35,408 bases of DNA from an uncultured Caulobacteraceae bacterium. GTDB taxonomy: Bacteria > Pseudomonadota > Alphaproteobacteria > Caulobacterales > Caulobacteraceae. The DNA lies in assembly GCA_937890965.1 (NCBI GenBank), contig CALAEG010000374.1:1-35408 (forward strand). The letters run 5' to 3'. Positions within the stretch are counted from its first letter, which is position 1; each line of letters starts with the position of its first letter. Shown piece after piece: positions 8,322 through 17,134 of the stretch. The notes below the pieces were generated by a model. That model was not told the origin of the DNA, searched no databases, and saw only the letters and a list, made by a program, of their open reading frames with translations. The translations under genes were made by a program, and so were the position numbers.

Positions 8322-10886
8322 ATGACCCAGATGCTGAGGCCTCCCTTCGTCTGGACGCCGCGCCAGGAGATCGATTCCAGCGGCGGGCGGCGCGTCTATC
8401 TGGGTCATGAGGGGCGGCCGTATGAGAAGAACCGCTGGTTCCTGTTCCGCAAGATCGTCGACCTGCCGGCCCAGCCTGACGCGGCGCCGGTCTCGATCAC
8501 CGTCGACGGCCGCTACATCCTCTACGTGAATGGTTCGCGGATCGGGCGGGGGCCGGTGCGGTGCAGCCCGCTCTATCAGCGCTATGACGATTACGATCTG
8601 ACGGGCGTGCTGCACGCCGGGCGCAACGTCGTCGCCGTCCTGGTCCACACCTATGGGACCGACACCGCCTTCTACGAGACGGTCAAGGGCATGTGGCACC
8701 CGACCTTCGGCGACGGCGGCCTCTGGGTCGATGGCGCGGTGGATGTGGGCGGCGAGAGGCTCGCCCTCAATACCGAGACCGGCTGGCGCTGCATCCAGAG
8801 CCAAGCCTGGACCCAGGACGTTCCGCAATCCAACCATTCGCTCGGCTTCATCGAGGATCTGGACGCCGAAAAGTTGGATGACGCGTGGCTGTCGGCGTCG
8901 TTCGATGACAGCGATTGGGATGAAGCGCGGCCGTTGGTGTCGGGCGGCGGAGGCCCGGAGGCCACCTATGGAGGCCTTCTCCAGCGGCCTTTCCCGACCC
9001 TGCTGCCGCGCGGCATCCCCATGCTTGAGGAGCGGCTCGAAGCGGCCAAGCGCATCGTCTGGATCAAGGGCTTGCAACCCGATCCCGAGCTCGACTTCTG
9101 GCGCCGGTCTTACGAAGAGCCGCTGGTCGAGGCGCCGGACAACGCGGTGACGCGGGCGGACGACTTGCTGAAGCTGGAGGGTGGCCAGACGGTGGTGCGC
9201 ACCGCGCCCGGCCGTGACGTCTCCATCCTGCTCGACTTCGGTCGCATCATGACCGGACGGCCGCGCATCGAGATCGAGGCCCGCGGCGGCGAGATCGTCG
9301 AGATCGCCTGCGCCGAGAGCCTGCCCGGCGAGTGGGGCACGGATGGCCCCGCGCCCGACGCCCGGATCAAGCCCAAGCCCTGGCTGGGCTCAGACGCACA
9401 CCTCTGCCGCTATCGCGCCAAGGCGGGCGTGCAGACCTTCGAGCGCTTCGAATGGTGCGCCATCCGCTGGGTGCAGCTCACCATCCGCAATGCGCCCCAA
9501 GGCCTGGTCATCCGCGGCTTTGGCGCCAACCTGGCCAACTATCCGGTGGAAGAGCGCGGGCGCTTCCAGTCCTCGGACGATTTCCTGAACCAGCTCTGGG
9601 CGACCGGCGCCTACACCTTGCGTCAATGCATGCACGACGCCTGGGAGGACTGCCCCAGCCGCGAACAGCGCCAGTGGCTAGGCGATGTGACGGTGGAGAA
9701 CCTGGTCGGCCACGCCGCCTTCGGGCCGTGCGTCGCGCCGCTGAACGCCAAATACCTCGCCCAGGTGGCGGAGAGCCAGCGGCCGGACGGCCTCACCCAG
9801 ATGTTCGCTCCGGGCGACCACCGCACCAACGGCCTTTTGATCCCCGACTGGACCCTGCAGTGGATCCTGACCGCCGGCGACCACCTCGACTATACGGGCG
9901 ACCTGGAGACCGTCGAGGCGGTCTTCCCGTCGATCCTGAAGGCCCTGGCATGGTTCGAGCGGCTGATCGGGCCGTCGGGCCTGGTCGCCGACATGCCCTA
10001 TTGGCACTTCATGGACTGGGCCGGGGTCGGTCGCGAAGGCGAGGCCGGGGCCCTGAACGCCCAACTTGCCGGGTCCTTCCGTGTCGCGGCCAAACTGGCG
10101 CGCGCGCTCGGCTGGGAGCGCGCCGCCGAGCGCTGCGCCGCCAGGGCCCATTCCCTTGCCCGCGCGCTGAACGGGCGGCACTGGGACGACCGTCGTGGCG
10201 CCTATGTCGACATCGTCGATCCGGTCTCCGGCGCCCAGGACCTGCGCATGTCGCAGCACGCCAATGCCGCGATGGCGCTCTGGGGCGAGGCGCCGGCCGA
10301 TCGCATCCGCCGGGCGCTGGACCGCATCAGCGACTCCAGCCGGTTGACCTTCACGCCTGGCCCGCCGATCGCACCGCATGGCCAGACGCTGGAGCCCGAG
10401 GGCGGCGTGGTGCTGGCCAACACCTTCTACAGCCACTTCGTCTATGAGGCCCTTGGCCAGCACGGCCGCTTCGGCGAGGCGCTGCGGCTGATGCACGAGC
10501 GGTTCGGGCCGATGTTGGCGCGCGGCGCGACCACGCTCTGGGAAAGCTTCGAGCCCACCGCCAGCCTGTGCCACGGCTTCTCCGCCTCGCCGACGCACCA
10601 ACTTTCCCGAAGGATGCTTGGCGTCTCGCCGGGCCAGCCGGGTTTCGCCGAGATCAGCGTTGCGCCCGACCTGGCCGGCCTGGATCACGCCGAGGGTGTG
10701 GTTCCAACCGCGCGCGGCGATGTCGAGGTCAGGCTGGAGCGCGACGGCGACGGCTTTGTCGCCCAGGTTCGCACCCCCGCCGGCGTGCCCACCCAACTGC
10801 GCGCCGCGCCCGGGCTGAAGGCGGCCGGAGCGACCAAGGCTACCGGAGTCGGCGCCTGGGAGGCCCGCTTCATTCGCGCCGGTTGA
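8322..10886 (+). CDS. GH78 family alpha-L-rhamnosidase
   Basis: 854 residues. The ATG at 8322 has GGGGAG about 6 nt upstream; the frame is open to 8238, but that stretch contains the GATCA operator candidate. The N-terminal third is beta-sandwich-like (VSITVDGRYILYVNGSRIGRGP, the carbohydrate-binding part of these enzymes). The alpha/alpha barrel holds the conserved DAWEDCPSREQRQWLGD block, with catalytic acidic residues, and DWTLQWILTAGDHLDYTGD. The C-terminal part has ATTLWESFEPTASLCHGFSA and a final beta-domain (GFAEISVAPDL). GH78 enzymes release L-rhamnose from glycosides with inversion. There is no signal peptide, so imported oligosaccharides or glycosides are the likely substrates. Its co-location with L-fucose-type catabolic genes raises the option that the pathway handles L-rhamnose or more than one deoxysugar. 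Confidence 0.85.
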   Translation: MTQMLRPPFVWTPRQEIDSSGGRRVYLGHEGRPYEKNRWFLFRKIVDLPAQPDAAPVSITVDGRYILYVNGSRIGRGPVRCSPLYQRYDDYDLTGVLHAGRNVVAVLVHTYGTDTAFYETVKGMWHPTFGDGGLWVDGAVDVGGERLALNTETGWRCIQSQAWTQDVPQSNHSLGFIEDLDAEKLDDAWLSASFDDSDWDEARPLVSGGGGPEATYGGLLQRPFPTLLPRGIPMLEERLEAAKRIVWIKGLQPDPELDFWRRSYEEPLVEAPDNAVTRADDLLKLEGGQTVVRTAPGRDVSILLDFGRIMTGRPRIEIEARGGEIVEIACAESLPGEWGTDGPAPDARIKPKPWLGSDAHLCRYRAKAGVQTFERFEWCAIRWVQLTIRNAPQGLVIRGFGANLANYPVEERGRFQSSDDFLNQLWATGAYTLRQCMHDAWEDCPSREQRQWLGDVTVENLVGHAAFGPCVAPLNAKYLAQVAESQRPDGLTQMFAPGDHRTNGLLIPDWTLQWILTAGDHLDYTGDLETVEAVFPSILKALAWFERLIGPSGLVADMPYWHFMDWAGVGREGEAGALNAQLAGSFRVAAKLARALGWERAAERCAARAHSLARALNGRHWDDRRGAYVDIVDPVSGAQDLRMSQHANAAMALWGEAPADRIRRALDRISDSSRLTFTPGPPIAPHGQTLEPEGGVVLANTFYSHFVYEALGQHGRFGEALRLMHERFGPMLARGATTLWESFEPTASLCHGFSASPTHQLSRRMLGVSPGQPGFAEISVAPDLAGLDHAEGVVPTARGDVEVRLERDGDGFVAQVRTPAGVPTQLRAAPGLKAAGATKATGVGAWEARFIRAG

Positions 10887-10947
10887 AACCGCCCCGCCGC
10901 TGGCCCTATCCTAAGGGCCAAAGCGCAGAAAAGCTGGAGGACGTCCC

Positions 10948-12138
10948 GTGGCCTACGTGCAGGACCAGATCGTTCACGACGCCGACTCCCACCTGATGGA
11001 GTTGCCGGACTGCCTCGATCCCTATTTCGCCGCCAAGATGCTGGCGCGCTACCACGCCCTGCCCATCTACAAGCACAAGCTGGGCAAGCCCGGCTGGGCC
11101 GAGGCCGCGCGCCGCCAGCACGAGGACCCGGACTTCCGCGCCGGGGCGGAGGAAAACATCCTGCTGCGCAAGAACCAGGCGGCGCTTGGCGCCTTCCGCT
11201 CCGACGACCGCCCGAAAGCCATCGACTATCTGGGCTTCGCCAGCCAGCTGGTCTTCACCACCTTCTGCCTTGGCAATTTCCAGCTCGAATACGGCGATGA
11301 CGTCGACCTGGCCTATGCCGCCGCCACCGCGCACAACCGGATGATGACCGACTTCTGTTCGGTGGACCGGCGGCTGCTGGCCACCGGCTATGTGCCGCTG
11401 ATGGATTTCGAACGCGCCGCCCAGGCCACGAAAGAGGCCATCGAATTGGGCGCCAAGGCCATCCTGATCGCCTCGCGCTGCCCCAAGGGCCACTCGCCCA
11501 GCCACATCGGCTTCGATCCGGTCTGGGCCCAGGCGCACGAGGCCGGCCTGCCGATCCTGTTCCACGTCGGCGGCGAGGAGAAGCTGAACCCCGACTATTT
11601 CGAAAACGGGCTGCCGCGGGTGAAGGACTTCCACGGCGGCGAGGAGAACTTCACCTCGGTCTCCTTCATGCCCATCCCCAATTCGGTGATGCAGACCCTG
11701 GCCTGCCTGATCATCGACGGGGTGATGGATCGGTTTCCGAAGCTGAAGTTCGGCGCCATCGAGCTGGGCGCCTCCTGGGTGCCGAGCTGGATGCGGTTTA
11801 TGGATTCCTCGCACCAGGCCTTCTTCAAGAACGAGGAGCGGCTGCACCGGCTCTCGGCCGCGCCCAGCGAGATCGTCCGCCGCCAGGTGCGCGTGACCCC
11901 CTATCCGCACGAGGATGCCGGCTGGATCATCGCCAACTCCGGCGACGACATCTGTCTCTTCTCGTCGGATTTTCCGCACGTCGAGGGCGGCCGCAATCCG
12001 CTGAAGCGCTTCAACGATTCGCTGGCCGGCACGCCCCAGCCGGCGGTGGATCGCTTCTACCGCGAAAACTTCATCGACCTGATGGGCCGAGGTCTGGCGG
12101 CCGATCTCCGGCGCCCGGCGCATCTGGTCGCGGCCTGA
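10948..12138 (+). CDS. Amidohydrolase family 2 protein (COG2159-type)
   Basis: 396 residues from a GTG start with CTGGAGG about 7 nt upstream. The metal site starts the protein in altered form: IVHDADSHLMELPD, where DxH replaces the usual HxH. LPILFHVGGEE supplies the barrel His, and ICLFSSDFPHVEGGRNP the late catalytic Asp. This layout is that of COG2159 metal-dependent hydrolases and decarboxylases, related to aminocarboxymuconate semialdehyde decarboxylase. The substrate is not known; members act on aromatic acids, lactones and xenobiotics. It lies 61 bp after the GH78 stop. A REP-like inverted pair follows it and may end its transcript before the GMC gene. Confidence 0.8.
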   Translation: MAYVQDQIVHDADSHLMELPDCLDPYFAAKMLARYHALPIYKHKLGKPGWAEAARRQHEDPDFRAGAEENILLRKNQAALGAFRSDDRPKAIDYLGFASQLVFTTFCLGNFQLEYGDDVDLAYAAATAHNRMMTDFCSVDRRLLATGYVPLMDFERAAQATKEAIELGAKAILIASRCPKGHSPSHIGFDPVWAQAHEAGLPILFHVGGEEKLNPDYFENGLPRVKDFHGGEENFTSVSFMPIPNSVMQTLACLIIDGVMDRFPKLKFGAIELGASWVPSWMRFMDSSHQAFFKNEERLHRLSAAPSEIVRRQVRVTPYPHEDAGWIIANSGDDICLFSSDFPHVEGGRNPLKRFNDSLAGTPQPAVDRFYRENFIDLMGRGLAADLRRPAHLVAA

Positions 12139-12142
12139 AACA

Positions 12143-12292
12143 CCTCTCCTGGAAGGGGAGAGGGAGGGGGCCGCGCCGAAGGCAGCGGGAGGGTGAGGGG
12201 TTACGGCCTCTCAGATTCATCCTGAAACGGCGTACGCCCTCATCCTCCCACGCGCGAGGCGCGTGGGCCCTCCTTCTCCCCACGGGAGAAGT
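12143..12292. repeat. Inverted pair of REP-like palindromic units
   Basis: Read on the minus strand from 12200, one arm is CCCCTCACCCTCCC, then a hairpin-like GC-rich part, then a CCCTCCCTCTCCCC tail. Read on the plus strand from 12237, the other arm is CCCTCATCCTCCC, a GC hairpin (ACGCGC/GCGCGT), then CCCTCCTTCTCCCC and GGGAGAAG. The two arms face each other across a 36-bp AT-richer centre (12201-12236). The layout resembles bacterial interspersed mosaic elements made of two REP units. It fills the 171 bp between the amidohydrolase and GMC genes and may also work as a terminator. The same CCCTCACCC heads flank the DUF559 gene at 32650-33083. Confidence 0.7.
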
Positions 12293-12309
12293 CTGGAGAC
12301 GACCGCCGA

Positions 12310-13914
12310 ATGTCTGCTGACGACTCCTTTGGCGAATACGACTTCATCATTGTTGGCGCCGGCTCGGCGGGGTGCGTGCTGGCCAATCGGTTGAGCGCCG
12401 ATCCGCGCCATCGGGTGCTGCTACTCGAGGCCGGGGGGCATGACCGGCTGTTCTGGGTGCATGTGCCGATCGGCTATCTCTATACCCAAGGCAAGCCGCG
12501 CACCGACTGGTGCTTCTCGACCGTCGAAGAGGCCGGGCTCGGCGGCCGGGCGCTGAAATATCCGCGCGGCAAGCTGCTGGGCGGCTCGTCCTCGATCAAT
12601 GGCATGATCTACATGCGCGGCCAGGCGGCCGATTACGACCATTGGCGCCAGCTCGGCCTGAGCGGCTGGGGCTGGGACGACGTGCTGCCGCTCTTTCGCC
12701 GATCCGAGGACTATTACGGTGGCGAAGACGAGATGCATGGCGCGGGCGGGCCGTTAAAGGTGGCGCGCCAGCGGCTGAGTTGGCCGATCCTCGACGCGTT
12801 CCGCGACGCGGCCGAACAGTGTGGGGTGCCGAAGACCGCCGACTTCAATCGCGGCGACAATTTCGGCAGCGCCCTGTTCGATGTGAACCAGTATGGCGGC
12901 CTGCGCTGGAGCGCGGCGCGCGGATTCCTAAGGCCGGTCATCAAGCGTCCCAATCTGAGGGTTGTGACCGGCGCGCAAGTCGAGTGCGTCCTGCTGGATC
13001 AGGGCAGCGCGCGCGGCGTGCGTTTCCGCCTGAACGGCCGCGTCGTCGAAGCGAGCGCCAAGGCCGAGGTGATCCTGGCCGCCGGCGCGATCGGCTCGCC
13101 GCACCTCCTGCAGCTCAGCGGGATCGGGCCGGGCGCGCTCCTGCAGCGCCATGGCGTCGCGGTTGTGAAGGACGCGCCAGGCGTCGGCGCCAACCTGCAG
13201 GACCATCTGCAGATCCGCACCGTCTACAAGACCTCGGGCGGCACGCTGAACAGCCGCGCCGCCAGCCTGTTCGGCAAGGCGATGATCGGGCTGGAATACG
13301 GTCTTTTCCGCACCGGCCCGATGTCGATGGCGCCGAGCCAGCTTGGCATGTTCGCCTATTCGTCGGACCGGCACGTGACGCCGAACCTGGAATATCACGT
13401 CCAGCCGCTCAGCCTCGACGCCTTCGGCGAGCCCCTGCACACCTTCGACGCCCTGACCGCCTCGGTCTGCAACATCCGGCCGCGTAGCCGAGGCGATGTG
13501 ACCCTGCTCAGCCCCGATGCGCGCGTGGCGCCGGCGATCCGGCCCAACTATCTGGCTAACCCGGCCGACCAGGCCGTGGCCCTGGAGGCCATCGCTCTGA
13601 CCCGCCGCATTTGCGCCGCGCCGGGTCTGATGGATTATCATCCGGATGAATATCGCCCCGGTGCCGCAGTGACCGACCCGGCCGAACTGCTGGCCGCCAT
13701 CGGCCGCATCGCCACCACCATCTTCCATCCGGTCGGCACCTGCCGCATGGGCGTGGACGACGACGCGGTGGTGGACGGCGCGCTGCGGATGCGCGGCTTT
13801 ACGGGCCTGCGCGTCGCCGACGCCTCGGTCATGCCGACCATCACCTCGGGCAACACCAACGCGCCAACGGTCATGATAGCGGAGAAGGCGGCGGAGATGG
13901 TCCTGGCAGTCTGA
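12310..13914 (+). CDS. GMC-family FAD-dependent alcohol oxidoreductase
   Basis: 534 residues. The N-terminal FAD-binding Rossmann motif is [20 protein letters not shown] (residues 10-29), followed by the flavin-ring signature [18 protein letters not shown]. The C-terminus has HPVGTCRMG, carrying the catalytic His, and [19 protein letters not shown], with the conserved Asn. These are standard for glucose-methanol-choline oxidoreductases, a group that includes choline dehydrogenase and bacterial alcohol and polyethylene glycol dehydrogenases. No signal peptide is seen. The substrate is probably a primary alcohol, but the sequence does not say which. It precedes the diiron gene by 73 bp and a class III alcohol dehydrogenase after that, so the three may be co-transcribed in one oxidative pathway. 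Confidence 0.9.
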   Translation: MSADDSFGEYDFIIVGAGSAGCVLANRLSADPRHRVLLLEAGGHDRLFWVHVPIGYLYTQGKPRTDWCFSTVEEAGLGGRALKYPRGKLLGGSSSINGMIYMRGQAADYDHWRQLGLSGWGWDDVLPLFRRSEDYYGGEDEMHGAGGPLKVARQRLSWPILDAFRDAAEQCGVPKTADFNRGDNFGSALFDVNQYGGLRWSAARGFLRPVIKRPNLRVVTGAQVECVLLDQGSARGVRFRLNGRVVEASAKAEVILAAGAIGSPHLLQLSGIGPGALLQRHGVAVVKDAPGVGANLQDHLQIRTVYKTSGGTLNSRAASLFGKAMIGLEYGLFRTGPMSMAPSQLGMFAYSSDRHVTPNLEYHVQPLSLDAFGEPLHTFDALTASVCNIRPRSRGDVTLLSPDARVAPAIRPNYLANPADQAVALEAIALTRRICAAPGLMDYHPDEYRPGAAVTDPAELLAAIGRIATTIFHPVGTCRMGVDDDAVVDGALRMRGFTGLRVADASVMPTITSGNTNAPTVMIAEKAAEMVLAV

Positions 13915-13987
13915 ACGCCGTTCACATAAAACTTGCGAGCTTCCCGTCCTCGCGGCATCCTCCCAATCTCTTCAAGGAGCGCTCGAG

Positions 13988-15112
13988 ATGGCCGACGGAA
14001 ACATCACCAAGGACAAGATGTATGGCGCGGTGGCGCCGGACGACTTCGAGTCCATGCTGGAGCTGGATCGCTACAACGCGCGCTCGACGGCCTTCGACAA
14101 GATCATCTCGGCCACCCACGACCACTTCTGGGACCCGCTCGACAAGAAGTACATCGACTTCGACGAGCCCTTCGACATGGAAAATGTCGCCATGGTTCCG
14201 GAAGAGCAGAACGGCATATTGAAGCTGCCTTACGTGGCCGAGAAGCTGGCCGATCCGAAGGAAAAGGTCCGCTTCATCAACTACATGCAGCTGTGGAACT
14301 TCTCCTCCATCCTGCATGGCGAACAGGGCGCGCTGAACCTCTCGGCCTCGCTCTGCCACGTGCTGTATGACCAGGGCGCGCAGGAATACGCCGCCAACCA
14401 GACACGCGAAGAGGCCCGCCACGTCACCGCCTTCGCCAAGTATATCAAGTCCCGCTGGGGCCGGCCGGTGCCGTGCGGCGCGGCGTTGAAGCAGCTCCTG
14501 GTCGAGATCATCGAGGCGCCGGAGGTCTATAAGAAGATCATCGGCATGCAGATGCTGGTCGAGGGCCTGGCCATGGGCGCCTTCGCCACCTTCTATCAAA
14601 AGCTGAACGATCCGCTCGGCCGCAAGCTGATGCAGCTGGTGATGACCGACGAGGCCTTCCACCACAAGTTCGGCAAGATCTGGGCCGACCGCACCATTCC
14701 CAAGCTCAGCGAATCCGAGCGCAACATGGTTGAGGACTGGTCGGCCCATTGCGCCCAGAGCCTGTTGTTCAACCAGGGCTCTCCGGTGCAGCAACAGGCG
14801 ATCTTCAGCGAGTTCGATCTCGATCCGGAGCGGGTGATGGCCGACATGGTGGAGCGTCGCAAGCATCGCGATCCGACCATGCGCTTCCGCGGCGAGACCA
14901 ATATCTTCCGGGTGCTGATCAAGACGCTGCTGAACGCGGGCCTGATCACCAATCGGACGATGAGCTTCTATGCGGCCTATGTCGACATGGATGAACTGCG
15001 CGCCGAAGGCGACCGGATGGTCGGCGACGACATCGCCGAGGACGGGATCCGCTATCTGCAGGCGATCAATTTTAAGGACCGCGCCAAGGTCGATCTCGTC
15101 GCCGCCGAGTAG
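13988..15112 (+). CDS. Ferritin-like diiron-carboxylate protein
   Basis: 374 residues; AAGGAG lies about 9 nt before the ATG. A four-helix diiron ligand set can be read: Glu112 (LHGEQGAL), Glu142 and His145 (EEARHVTAF), Glu192 (LVEGLAMG), Glu222 and His225 (DEAFHHKFG). The two E-x-x-H pairs plus two single Glu are the classic ligands of ferritin-like oxygenases and oxidases. Length and spacing are unlike storage ferritin and suggest an enzyme: a hydroxylase, N-oxygenase or desaturase-like activity. I do not recognise a characterised subfamily. It sits between a GMC oxidoreductase and class III alcohol dehydrogenase, which would fit hydroxylation followed by alcohol and aldehyde oxidation; this is inference. 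The gap to the next gene is 13 bp, so the two are very probably co-transcribed. Confidence 0.8.
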   Translation: MADGNITKDKMYGAVAPDDFESMLELDRYNARSTAFDKIISATHDHFWDPLDKKYIDFDEPFDMENVAMVPEEQNGILKLPYVAEKLADPKEKVRFINYMQLWNFSSILHGEQGALNLSASLCHVLYDQGAQEYAANQTREEARHVTAFAKYIKSRWGRPVPCGAALKQLLVEIIEAPEVYKKIIGMQMLVEGLAMGAFATFYQKLNDPLGRKLMQLVMTDEAFHHKFGKIWADRTIPKLSESERNMVEDWSAHCAQSLLFNQGSPVQQQAIFSEFDLDPERVMADMVERRKHRDPTMRFRGETNIFRVLIKTLLNAGLITNRTMSFYAAYVDMDELRAEGDRMVGDDIAEDGIRYLQAINFKDRAKVDLVAAE

Positions 15113-15125
15113 AGTAATCTAACCG

Positions 15126-16235
15126 ATGAAAACCCGCGCCGCGGTCGCCTTCGAGGCCGCCAAGCCGCTTGAGATCGTCGAACTCGACCTTGACGGCCCG
15201 CGCGCCGGCGAGGTCCTGGTTGAGATCAAGGCCACCGGAATCTGCCACACCGACGACTATACCTTGTCGGGCCTGGATTCGGAGGGCCTGTTTCCCTCCG
15301 TGCTCGGTCATGAGGGCGCCGGCGTGGTGGTCGAAGTCGGCGCTGGCGTTACTTCGGTCAAGCCCGGCGACCACGTCATTCCGCTGTACACACCGGAATG
15401 TCGACAGTGCAAGTCCTGTTTGTCGAGGAAAACCAATCTGTGTACGGCGATACGCGCCACCCAGGGTCGCGGCGTCATGCCGGACGGGACCTCGCGGTTT
15501 TCGTACAAGGGCCAGACCGTCCATCACTATATGGGCTGCTCGACCTTTTCGAACTTCACCGTCCTGCCCGAGATCGCCGTGGCCAAGGTCCGTGACGACG
15601 CTCCCTTCGACAAGATCTGCTACATCGGCTGCGGCGTCACCACCGGCGTCGGCGCGGTGATCAACACCGCCAAGGTCGAGCCTGGCGCCAACGCTGTGGT
15701 CTTCGGCCTGGGCGGCATCGGGCTGAATGTGGTCCAGGGTCTGCGTCTAGCCGGCGCCGACATGATCGTCGGCGTCGATCTGAACCCGGATCGAAGGGCC
15801 TGGGGCGAGCGGTTCGGCATGACCCATTTCGTCAACCCGAAGGACATCGCCGGCGACGTGGTGGCGCATCTGGTCGAGCTGACCGGTGGCGGAGCCGACT
15901 ACACCTTCGACTGCACCGGCAATGTGACGGTGATGCGCCAAGCGCTGGAGGCCTGCCACCGCGGCTGGGGCGAGAGCGTGGTCATCGGGGTCGCGCCCGC
16001 TGGCGCCGAGATCGCCACACGGCCATTCCAGCTGGTCACCGGCCGGGTCTGGCGCGGCACCGCCTTCGGCGGGGCGCGCGGCCGCACCGACGTTCCGAAG
16101 ATCGTCGACTGGTACATGGGCGGCAAGATCGAGATCGACCCGATGATCACCCATACCCTGACGCTGGAGCGCATCAACGAGGCTTTCGAGCTGATGCACA
16201 GCGGCGAGAGCATCCGCTCGGTGGTGGTTTACTAG
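15126..16235 (+). CDS. frmA: Class III alcohol dehydrogenase / S-(hydroxymethyl)glutathione dehydrogenase
   Basis: 369 residues, the usual length. Catalytic zinc ligands are Cys40, His62 (with Glu63) and Cys169 (YIGCGVTTG). Structural zinc ligands are Cys92, Cys95, Cys98 and Cys106. The class III markers are present: Asp51 and Glu53 in LDSEG, and Arg110 in AIRATQG, which matches the Arg115 that binds the glutathione carboxylate in human ADH5. [13 protein letters not shown]-like text ([11 protein letters not shown]) is the NAD-binding turn. The enzyme oxidises S-hydroxymethylglutathione formed from formaldehyde and reduces S-nitrosoglutathione, in the cytoplasm. No S-formylglutathione hydrolase or FrmR is adjacent; instead it follows the diiron gene by 13 bp, suggesting it clears formaldehyde or long-chain alcohols made by that enzyme. 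Confidence 0.92.
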   Translation: MKTRAAVAFEAAKPLEIVELDLDGPRAGEVLVEIKATGICHTDDYTLSGLDSEGLFPSVLGHEGAGVVVEVGAGVTSVKPGDHVIPLYTPECRQCKSCLSRKTNLCTAIRATQGRGVMPDGTSRFSYKGQTVHHYMGCSTFSNFTVLPEIAVAKVRDDAPFDKICYIGCGVTTGVGAVINTAKVEPGANAVVFGLGGIGLNVVQGLRLAGADMIVGVDLNPDRRAWGERFGMTHFVNPKDIAGDVVAHLVELTGGGADYTFDCTGNVTVMRQALEACHRGWGESVVIGVAPAGAEIATRPFQLVTGRVWRGTAFGGARGRTDVPKIVDWYMGGKIEIDPMITHTLTLERINEAFELMHSGESIRSVVVY

Positions 16236-16238
16236 GCT

Positions 16239-16523
16239 CTATTTGTTGGCCGGAGCCGCCGCGGCGGGCGCGGCCGGGGCCGGAGCCCCAGACCGGGCCG
16301 CGCGCGCGGCGATGGCAGCCTTGCAGCCGGTGGAAAGCTGGTCGGCGTGGGTCTTCAAGCAGCTGCGGATTTGGCTGCGATCGACGTCGGCGCAGAACTG
16401 CTGGATGTCCGCCGCACAGGCCGCGCGGATGGACGGACGGCCCGAAGCGCCGCCGCCGCGATGACAGCCCGCGATGCTGACGGCGATGGTCAGAACGGCG
16501 ACGCTGGTGATCAGGGATTTCAT
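16239..16523 (-). CDS. Small Cys-rich lipoprotein
   Basis: 94 residues with GAGGAAA just before the ATG. A short lipoprotein signal ends in SIAGC, making Cys20 the likely lipidated residue. The mature part contains one copy of a Cys-rich unit, CAADIQQFCADV then SCLKTHADQLSTGCKAAI, matching the cysteine-rich repeat best known from animal Golgi glycoprotein 1 and found singly in many proteobacterial exported proteins. Two disulfides are likely. The tail is Ala/Pro-rich. The function is unknown. It is convergent with frmA, 3 bp between the stops. Confidence 0.78.
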   Translation of the reverse strand: MKSLITSVAVLTIAVSIAGCHRGGGASGRPSIRAACAADIQQFCADVDRSQIRSCLKTHADQLSTGCKAAIAARAARSGAPAPAAPAAAAPANK

Positions 16524-16655
16524 CTCGTTTCCTCGCTCTTATCGGTTTTCAGCTCAGGCCCAAGCGTATCCCAGAGCTCGATCGAGCCCGGCGGCTTTGG
16601 CGGGGGTTCGCACCGAGATCGACCCAATGTGCCGGCGGACTTCAGATCCAGCACA

Positions 16656-17039
16656 CTAGGCGGCGTTGGAGCGGTCGGCGGCCCTGGCCAGGGTCTTGGT
16701 CAGGCGCACGACCGCGCGGCGAACCTCGGGATCGGCGATCTTGGCGAAGGCGTCCAGAAGGTCGAAGGCGCCGGGCATGGCCAGGTGGCGGAACATTGGC
16801 TTTTCGGCCCGCGCCCCGTCTTCGCCGACCAGGGCGGCCACCGAGGTGTCAAGCGCGCCTGCGACCCTGACCAGGGTCGAGGCCGAGACGCGGTTATCGC
16901 CGCGCTCGTACTTCTGCACCTGCTGAAAGGTCAGCCCGAGCGCGGTGGCCAGCTTGGTCTGGCTCAGGCCTAGAAAGACCCGCCTGGCGCGAATGCGCGC
17001 GCCAACGTCGATGTCGATCGGATCCGGCGTCGCGGTCAT
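16656..17039 (-). CDS. XRE-family transcriptional regulator
   Basis: 127 residues. A helix-turn-helix of the Cro/CI type covers residues about 12-66: [20 protein letters not shown], then [20 protein letters not shown]. This wording is a common alphaproteobacterial family (PraR-like). The remaining half is helical with [21 protein letters not shown] and no known ligand domain. It could repress its own gene; a perfect 13-bp palindrome (17122-17134) lies about 85 bp upstream. Neighbours do not reveal a specific regulon. Confidence 0.85.
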   Translation of the reverse strand: MTATPDPIDIDVGARIRARRVFLGLSQTKLATALGLTFQQVQKYERGDNRVSASTLVRVAGALDTSVAALVGEDGARAEKPMFRHLAMPGAFDLLDAFAKIADPEVRRAVVRLTKTLARAADRSNAA

Positions 17040-17121
17040 GCGGCCTCGCTCGCGGGTGGAAGCGGCCCGTCCATTGAGACGGACGACTCAACCCTATGCG
17101 GGGCCGGCAAGCTCTGCAACG

Positions 17122-17134
17122 TGACGCAGCGTCA
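17122..17134. promoter_or_regulatory. 13-bp perfect palindrome upstream of the XRE gene
   Basis: TGACGC (17122-17127), a central A, and GCGTCA (17129-17134). It overlaps the stop codon of the isochorismatase-fold gene and lies in the region expected to hold the XRE promoter. It could be an operator; chance is a real alternative. Confidence 0.3.
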
